This document shows, piece after piece, positions 56,890 through 64,000 of a stretch of DNA of 64,000 bases (position 1 is its first letter; each line of letters starts with the position of its first letter). A program made the position numbers and the translations under genes. The stretch spans positions 79,011,877 through 79,075,876 of the forward strand of contig CM040426.1 in assembly GCA_022702705.1 (NCBI GenBank), given 5' to 3'. The notes under the pieces are model-generated. The model had not been told where the DNA came from, did no database searches, and saw only the letters and a program-made list of their open reading frames with translations. Source of the stretch: Papilionanthe hookeriana x Papilionanthe teres (Eukaryota; Streptophyta; Magnoliopsida; Asparagales; Orchidaceae).

Positions 56890-57300
56890 AATCAAGGCTG
56901 ATAGCTATATTGGGGTGGATAGTACCTAAGAACTGGAATGAGTTGAGAAGATTTATGAGACTTACAGGATATTATCAAAAGTTCATGCAGAATTGTAATT
57001 CGATTATGGCTATTGACGGAGAAACTGGAGGATGATTTTCAGTGGGGGAAAACAGTAACTCGGGCTTTTAAAAGTTAAAGAATGGCATTACAAGTGTATT
57101 AGCGCTAACATTACCTGATTTCAACCAACATTACATTGTACAGACCGATGTTTTAGGCTATGGATTTGTCACAGTCCTTAGGTTGTGCCAACGATTCATC
57201 ACTCATTTCAATCAAGTCCTGATGGCGAGTGCCAAACATAAGTCGGTTGATGAGGGGAACTACCTGACTTGATCCAACAACATTTTTTTCCCCACCTTTT
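56890..57300 (+). pseudogene. Gypsy RT thumb / RNase H remnant
   Basis: LGWIVPKNWNELRRFMRLTG then YYQKFMQN (56910-56990), later LALTLPDFNQHYIVQTDVLG (57105-57160). The whole RT catalytic core between protease and this point is missing, and so is integrase after it. Confidence 0.75.
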
Positions 57301-57331
57301 GGACAAGATGTCCTTTTTGGGAGGGGATTAC

Positions 57332-57623
57332 TGTTATGTCAGCGGTTCAGAGTGATTTAGTCTCTTAATTATTATTTTTTAGTATAAAAAGCGTTCATCT
57401 TTATAGGGTTGCGTTTATGCATGAGTTTGTGATCTTGGGTCTTAAGTTTAGGGTATGAACGAAATTGCCTACCTCACAAATTGTAGGTTTGTGAGTTAAG
57501 GTTTGAGAGTGATTGCCTACATCTCGAGTTGTAGGTGCTTTTTTTTATGCATTCTAGTCGTGTTGCTTATGTTATTGAAGAAAAACAATTTGCTTTGCCC
57601 TAATTTGTACGAAGTTTGTATCA
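57332..57623 (+). repeat. 3' LTR of the deleted gypsy element
   Basis: TGTTATGTCAGCGG...TTTGTATCA, preceded by the polypurine tract TTTTGGGAGGGGATTA (57314-57330). Confidence 0.87.
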
Positions 57624-58094
57624 CAATAGAACAAATGATTTCACATCCACATCAATGTTTGGAAGCAAGCAAGAAAATAAGAAAAAAATGTTGCACATGA
57701 AAAGAGGGAGAGAGAGAAAGAAAATGAAAAAGGTTAACAATAGCACGAATGTTTGGAGGCTATCACAAAAGATTTGAAATGGAGACACATACATACAGCA
57801 AAAAAGAACAGCAAAAAAAAAGAATATCACTTATGAAGTTAAGAAGGTGAAGAAATAAGAAGCAACTAAAATAGAACGATGTTAAGTCAATTTAATACTC
57901 AATGAAACACGAAAACCATGTTCCTGCATCGCACCTGAAAAGAGATTTTCTGCACAACATAATTAAAACAAAGCAATATTTAGTTTAGTCTGCAAGTTCA
58001 AATTCATCTTCTTATGTATTTTCAATGGTTAAATTAACAAAAAAAGGAGTCTACGCAACTATTAAGAAGCTCCAATATTTGAACTTGATTCTAA
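57624..58094. other. Spacer, no gene recognised
   Basis: Purine-rich then AT-rich. A possible small AG..GT-bounded segment on the minus strand near 57935-57950 is too short to call. Confidence 0.35.
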
Positions 58095-58599
58095 GGGCCT
58101 GTTTGGAGCAGCTTTTTTGGCACAGTGCATTTTGAAAATGCTGGACGAAACGTTTGGAAACAGTTTGTGGCATGTCTAATTAACTTATGTTAAACGCGAG
58201 CCGCGGGTTCTACTTAATTACTCTACTGCCCATCGTCCCGTGACCACTCCCCTCTCTCGCATTTCTTTTGACCTGGGTAATATCTCTCTCGATCACTTCT
58301 CTCTTGCATCTCTCTCCAGTGCCAACGAGTTGCCTTTCTCCTCTCCCTCTTTCCTCCGATCTCTAGTGGCAACGGGTTGCCTTTCTCGTCTCTCTCTTCC
58401 CTCTGATCTCCGGCTCTATCAGTTTACTGTGCCCTCCGTCCTCCATCAGTATCATCTATTAATTTTCAATGGAACGACTTTCTCTCTGAGATTTGTGACT
58501 TTCTCATTTGCGGTTTAAAGTGAGAATACGGATTGTGATTTAAAGTTTTCTCTTTATGATTACGAATTTGGATTTTGCCATTTTTTCGGGTAAACTACA

Positions 58600-59465
58600 G
58601 CTAGTGCTGCTTGCCACGATCAAACCATTATGAATGTGATAAAAATAAAAAATATGGAATGGGGTTTCATCTTTACCTTTGATGTTTGATTGAGAATTTA
58701 AAAAATGGCTAAAAAAAGGTGCTTGCTTTGTTGATAGCAATGTTTTGGGTTTCCTGTATGTAATTGCCTCAAATAAAAATATATATATATGATGGGGTTT
58801 TATTTTTTACATTTGATGTTTGAGTGACAATTAGAAAAATGATTGAAAGAGAGTGCTTGATTTGTTGATAGTAATGTTTCGGGTGCCCAGTTTGTAATAG
58901 CTTCAAATGAAAAATACGGTATGGGGTTTTATCTTTGCCTTCGATGTTTGAGTGAGCATTTGAAAAATGGATGAAAGGGTGTGCTTGATTTGTAGATAGC
59001 AATGTCTCGGGTCCGTGTATGTAATTGCCTCAAATAAATAAATGTGATGGGGATTTATCTTTACTTTTGTTGTTTGAGTGACAATTTGAAAAATGGCTGA
59101 AAAAGAGTGCTTGATTTGTTGATAGTGAAGTTTTGGTTGTCTTGTACGTAATTGCCTCAAATAAAAAATAGGATATGGGATTTTATCATTACCTTCAATG
59201 TTTGAGTGAGAATTTGAAAAATGGATGAGAACGTGCTTGATTTGTCGATAGCAAAGTTTTGGGTAAATTACATACATGGGCACCCAAAACCAATGCATTT
59301 ATGCTTGCCACAATCAAACCATTGTGAATTTGTTAAAAATAAAAAATATGGAATGAGGTTTTATCTTTACCTTTGATGTTTGAGTGAGAATTTGAAAAAT
59401 GACTGACAGATGGTGCTTGATTTATTGATAAAAATGTTTCGAGTGCTCCGTATGTTGTCGGTGGT
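58600..59465 (+). repeat. Tandem array, unit about 127 bp, five to six copies
   Basis: The anchor GCTTGATTTGTTGATAG recurs at 58721, 58855, 58982, 59109, 59235 and 59415. Each unit also has TTTGAAAAATGG and ATTGCCTCAAATAAA-like blocks. The open frames on the minus strand are repeats of one another and not genes. Confidence 0.88.
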
Positions 59466-59624
59466 GGAGTGGTTTGGACGTGGTGATGTGTGGTGTGGTG
59501 TGAAATTTGTATAGGGTTTAGGGTGGTGATGAAATTATGACAATGTTATTTCTCTTTGAGTTGTATTGAATGTTATTTATGACAAATATTTACGTTGATT
59601 TGTTCTTTTCATACTAGTAATACA

Positions 59625-60286
59625 ATGACTAAGACAAAAGGAGCTGATTCAGTTATTATGTGGGATAAAAATACAAAAATAATATTTTGCGACCTTTGTC
59701 TTAAGGAGGTCGAATTGGGAAACAAGCAACAACATATTTTAACAAGGAGACTGGCAAAATATTATTAAAATTTTCAAGAATAGTACAGGCAGGAAGTACG
59801 ATAGGATGCAATAAAAAAATAAATGGGATCAACTTTAAAAGATTAAAAAATCTAAAAAGATTTGAAGCGAGAACCCATGAGCTTTGGTTGGGATCCAATG
59901 AAGCGAACAATTGATGCTTCGAAGGAATGGTGGGCAAAAAGATTGGAGGTGAGCATTTATGAAAGGTCCACTGTTTTTATCAAGTTTTCAATTTTCTTAG
60001 ATGTATAAACACATCATATGACTTTGAAGGTGGTGTCAGCTGTGAAAAAATTAAATACAGTGGCATCGATCTTGAGCTGGAGAAGTTAGACCGTATGTTT
60101 GATTGTGCCATTACAACGGGTAATAATGAATGCACCCATAGTGAGGCAGGGTTTCGTGGCATCGCTGAAAACTCGGATGCTGCAAAAACAAGTGATTCCA
60201 ATGAACGTCATAGCTCAAACCTCAATGAAGTTGAATCCACTAGCCGATCAAAGGTCTTAGGGCTGAGAAAAAGAAAAAAGGGGTGA
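59625..60286 (+). pseudogene. Myb/SANT-like ORF of the PIF/Harbinger element (Myb_DNA-bind_3 type)
   Basis: In living elements the Myb-like protein helps bring the transposase to the ends. Starts ATG at 59625: MTKTKGADSVIMWDKNTKII, FCDLCLKEVELGNKQQ; one frameshift near 59747; WQNIIKIFKNSTGRKYDRMQ, a stop, KNKWDQL, a stop; then GWDPMKRTIDASKEWWAKRL ending in a GTGAGC donor near 59947; and a second exon from about 60028 with KIKYSGIDLELEKLDRMFDC, open to the TGA at 60284-60286 (KRKKG). Domain order and motifs fit plant Myb_DNA-bind_3 proteins. One frameshift and two stops make it a pseudogene. Confidence 0.8.
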
Positions 60287-60899
60287 AACTTGCATTAGAA
60301 GTTAGATTTCACAATTGGTAGCTTCATGCACTAATGAACTTGGCTCATCATAAACAACATCCATCAGTTGGTTATTTGAATTATGGAGGTAACTCCAGAA
60401 ATTTACAAGGATAGTTCTTTGTATTTGTTTCCTATGAAGTTGCTTGAAGATCCGACCCGGTGAGCGTTTTCCATGACGATAACCCCTGACCGTAAGGTGC
60501 ATTATTTACGTTATTTTCATGCGAATAGTGACACTTGAGGGACACTTGAATTTGATTTTATTCTAGTTGGACATTTTATATTTGCTTTTCAATGGCCCGT
60601 TGTCCATCCTGCTTTGGATTTTTATTTTTTCATTGAGACACTAGTAATGCTTATTTGAATTTTTATTTTTTCATCGTTATATTTTGTATTTTATTCTCAA
60701 ATATTCAAACTAGATATTTTTTTTCAAGTATGTAATATAATATTATGAACAATTATATTGAAAAAAGCTTTACACTACAAGGGCAGGATGGTCATTTGTC
60801 CAGAAACAACTGCAACACAGTTGTTAACTATAAAAAATAAACAAATCGACAGCTTATCGGCAGCAGCTTCCTACCACAGCTTCCCCAAACATACCCTAA

Positions 60900-62640
60900 G
60901 TGTTGGGGCTTAGTTGTTATCTGGCCCGAACTTTAACAACCCATATACCACATATCATACAAAATGTTGGGTCACCAAAATACAACACCAATAAATAACA
61001 GAAGTCGAGAAGGGAAGGTAATAAGTATAATATTGCCAAATACTAACACCCTCACATAGTACAAGCGTATAACTTCCCGATTCTCCACTTGCCCTAGGAG
61101 AAGGTTACAAGCAATTGCATCGAACCAATAACTAACTAAGTCAAAAGAAAATAGAGGTAGAATATTTTATGCATGTCTGCTCATTTATACTCACAAAATC
61201 TCCCTTAATTTTTAACTAAGAAAATCATATGATATGTCGGTAGTGCAATCCAAACCAAACCATAAAGATCATACAATAAGTACGAATAGATTTCATAATA
61301 AAAGCAACAAATAATAAAAAATCAGAAATTCCATGATAAAGTTGATCAGACTGAGCAAAACAAGTAAAAATAAAAAAACCCACACTTTAGGAGAAAGCCA
61401 TGAAGAACAAACAAGAACAAATACGAGGGGATTGACTCGAGGGAGCATAAAAGCAAAGTGAAAGCTTGCGGCAACCACAAGGGAGGAATCCAAAAAAACA
61501 TGGAAAATACATTCTCATAAGGAACATCATTAACAGGAGTCAAAGAAAGATTAAAATAAAATTCCTAAAAATGAAGAAAATCAACTATAGTAAAAGCAAG
61601 GGTTAATTTATCAATGCTTTTCTGTCAGCGAGCACATCTTTTATTTCAGATAAATATAAACTGTTTTTTATTTGAAATTCAATAGGTAGACTATGGTGTG
61701 ACCGTTGTGATTCTTGGACAGAACCCATAAATTATCACATCCAAGCCTCTGGCACAAGATACTATTGGTATCCACTAACAAAAAGATACAACTTTATCAC
61801 TTACTATCACTTGTAACACTAAATTTATGCGACTGTTTGGAATTTTGTTGGATGTAAATTACAAATAAAGTGAAAAAAAGAGAAAAATTCATAGTATTTA
61901 TTGATGGATTATCATAAAACGTCAAATTATAAACAGTAAAATTAAATTAAGACTAAGATTTTTAATAATTTCCAACTTATAAGCATTCATCCAAAGATAT
62001 TTAATTATTGTACATGATACCGTCTTTCCAACATAAATTTCTTAAGAATTTTGGTAGGGAAATCATCAGAGGGTGATGAGTCATTACTTCATTTCCTGGT
62101 TTGAATTATATATCTAATCTTCACATATGCATTTGGCTTATATTTTTCATAATTAATAGCACATTATCTATGAAAATATTCATGCAAGTCGTTCATGTGC
62201 TCTAAAGATGATTGTCCATATTAACTAGGTCTCGACTAAATAAAAATTTCAATAAAATGTATAAGGTCTCTAGATAGAAATTATATGACTATTTCGGATG
62301 AACTCCACTTGTAGGTCGATTAATAGATGAACTGTATGCAAACAATGCCATTGGTTATATCAAATCCCAATTAGAGACATACTCTTTCATCAAACAACAT
62401 AAAAGAAGAAAGGCCCAATTAACTACTTCAGTATTGTCATTAACAATGGGATAAGCAGTTCAAAATTTTCGTTGAGATCCCATGTTTTCCATGGAGTTTC
62501 TTATACAGACAAGAAGTTTCTCTATGATTAAATTATAAGTTCTCTGGCATTTTTTGTATATTCCTTTGACGTTTAACCTACGAATTATTTTTTCCATGTT
62601 TATGTAATTTCTTTTTAATTTAGACTTATCTGAAATAAGT
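60900..62640. other. AT-rich spacer, no gene recognised
   Basis: No domain motif on either strand and no ATG1 exon found. Open frames are short and hydrophobic by composition. Confidence 0.4.
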
Positions 62641-62990
62641 ATGGCTCCTTATCTTTATAAATGAATGTCATCAACTTACAATAAGGAGTACGAATTTGAA
62701 TTGTATTGGAATTATTCCCCTCTTATTCTTTGTCCTCCCCTCATGTTTCCTACTCTTTTTTAATTCTTAAAACCCTAATCCCAAAACTCCTCTGACCCTT
62801 TCTCAGGTGTTCAAGCTTATGTATCTCAATTATCATCATAATTATGTGATCTAAGCCTTGCTTCTTTGTCAATTCTCTATGAAATTAAATTTTGGCTAAT
62901 TTGGTCTACATAGACTCCATGTTGCTTTTGGAACACCAGCAATTTGGAACACCTCATCTTAACATCAATTGGTATTAAAGCAGATCTGAC
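62641..62990 (+). repeat. Possible copia-type LTR end with primer-binding site
   Basis: TTTATAAATGAATG near 62658 could be a TATA region, and CTTAACA (62958-62964) is followed by TCAATTGGTATTAAAGCAG, close to an initiator Met tRNA primer-binding site. No matching second LTR in the window. Confidence 0.35.
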
Positions 62991-62999
62991 ACAGGACGC

Positions 63000-63561
63000 A
63001 GCATTTGCCACAATATTGCGCTTTCACGGGCCTACAAGCCGTAGATCTCACGATCACAAGATTAATGGAACCCATTAATCCTTATTAATTTTTTTCCATA
63101 TTTTTTGCAAGTTTCCTCCTTTTGCTTTTATCGTTCCTGGTTCTTTCATATTTTCCTATTTTCAATTAGGTATTTTCTATTAGGGAACTCTTATATATGT
63201 TGCAGCAGGCTGTTTGGATTTCAGTTTTGCTGATTTTATGAATTTGAGAGATTTTTCTCTGATTTATGTTTTTCAATGTGTTGTATCATCTTCCATTTAC
63301 AAGCGGTGTATCTGTATCTTGCTTAGGAATGGGTGGTAGAACCTCATCTCTACTCATACCTCTCAATACATCTGTTTGACTGTTGTCATCCATCTAGACA
63401 ACAGCCGAACTGCTCGAATATGTTGTCCCATAACATATTTTGTTTCTTATCTACTTCCAAACGTCGCATATCTCGCATATATCATTTCTTTGCTAATCCA
63501 CAATCACCTCTCATCTAAACCCCCTTCATAAACACCTTCTAGGATCCCTAGAACAGTGTCA
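63000..63561 (+). repeat. Third copy of the gypsy LTR (solo or partial)
   Basis: Matches 41381-41948 in order: TTTTCAATTAGGTATTTTCTATTAGGGAACT, then TTACAAGCGGTGTATCTGTA, AATCCACAATCACCTC and CTTCTAGGATCCCTAGAACAGTGTCA. The right end at 63561 corresponds to the LTR end; the left end is unclear. Confidence 0.65.
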
Positions 63562-64000
63562 TGTTCTTATCTACAATAGTTTTACAAAAATCAATAGTAA
63601 AAATATCAATTAGTACCCAACATCTAGGTAAAGAAAATTATTATATGATGATAATCTTATTAATTGTTCTAATTTCTACACATGCTCGTCAATTTCTATC
63701 TTTTTTAGAAATAAGCAATGCATCCTCTCTATATCAAATCCTTTTCAGGCAAACCATCAAAATGGTTTTAAAGTTGCAATATCTTCAATTAGATTTATCT
63801 TATAATGTAAAAAATTATGCAACAAATAATTCAAAATTTAAAAAGGCGAAATCGAGAGTTGAATCGTTTTGCCTTAATAACATAACTTAATAACATAAGG
63901 CATGGGCCTCAAAATAATAATAAATAAATAAACTCATAAGATTAAGAACGATTCATTTATATGACTACATCCCTACAATCAGAGTTGTCAGTTGAAATAC
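63562..64000. other. AT-rich spacer to the window end
   Basis: A 109-codon plus-strand frame (63561-63890) lacks any domain and is composed of AT-rich codons; I do not call it a gene. Confidence 0.4.

Larger units (their letters stand above)
54517..57623 (+). mobile_element. Ty3/gypsy element with RT and integrase deleted
   Basis: 3.1 kb with LTRs of about 290 bp and flanking CAGTA (54512-54516) and CAATA (57624-57628), a 5-bp duplication with one change. The interior keeps gag, protease and the RT-RNase H junction only. It lies upstream of the known ATG1 exons, antisense to them. Confidence 0.85.
58095..60896 (+). mobile_element. PIF/Harbinger-type element carrying only a Myb/SANT-like ORF
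   Basis: Left end GGGCCTGTTTGGAGCAGC, right end the reverse complement of AGCTTCCCCAAACATACCC, flanked by TAA at 58092-58094 and 60897-60899. 2.8 kb. PIF/Harbinger elements normally encode a Myb-like protein and a DDE transposase; here only the Myb-like part is readable. In between lie a CT-rich stretch (58240-58400), which looks like a promoter/5' leader, and a 127-bp tandem array. Confidence 0.78.

Noticed and set aside
58769..59298. Minus-strand frames with repeated IKH..SIF..THTSKAK-like text
   Set aside because: Translation of the 127-bp tandem array, near-periodic by construction.
63561..63890. 109-codon plus-strand frame
   Set aside because: Starts at an LTR end, AT-driven composition, no recognisable domain.

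Overview
The window is nuclear DNA of a flowering plant, most likely a eudicot. It is AT-rich, its exons are separated by long introns with GT/AG borders, and its repeats are of plant type: Ty1/copia and Ty3/gypsy LTR elements, L1-type and RTE-type LINEs, and PIF/Harbinger, hAT-like and Mutator-like MITEs. I see no bacterial, phage or CRISPR feature. Only one gene looks alive; nearly everything else is transposon-derived or a broken gene.

The live gene is an autophagy-initiating kinase, ATG1, on the minus strand. Ten consecutive 3' exons (53703 down to 28832) each stay open, have matching splice phases, and join into 547 codons plus a stop. They run from just after the catalytic loop (DFG, APE and kinase subdomains IX-XI) through the linker to the C-terminal ATG13-binding-type region. 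The ATP-binding lobe and HRD loop were not found and probably lie beyond 64000. Two introns are greatly enlarged by insertions. The 12.4 kb intron 29989-42375 holds a copia element (with a hAT-like MITE in it), a MITE, and a gypsy element that itself carries an RTE LINE. The 9.4 kb intron 43282-52656 holds a 6.1 kb non-coding LTR-like element.

Layout. 1-3044: gypsy scrap, L1-type LINE remnant and a TA/GA microsatellite. 4477-9184: a near-complete but broken copia element on the minus strand. 9970-16590: a pseudogene of a ZmPK1-like G-type lectin receptor kinase, cut in two by a 5.3 kb LTR-like element (10184-15472, target duplication CTTCC). 16600-28800: intergenic DNA with MITEs, a hAT-like transposase scrap, a doubly deleted copia, a SINE candidate and a PIF/Harbinger-type element. 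28832-53703: ATG1. 54517-57623: an internally deleted gypsy element. 58095-60896: a PIF/Harbinger-type element with a decayed Myb/SANT-like ORF and 127-bp tandem repeats. 62900-63561: LTR pieces.

The most notable observations are three. First, the 5.3 kb and 6.1 kb elements share their ends (TGTTGACCTCA ... CGACA), each have a 5-bp target duplication, and have no recognisable coding capacity, which suits solo LTRs of a family with very long LTRs or a LARD-like family. Second, ATG1 stays intact inside TE-filled introns. Third, nested insertions are well dated relative to one another by their target duplications. I found no evidence of a new defence or enzymatic system.
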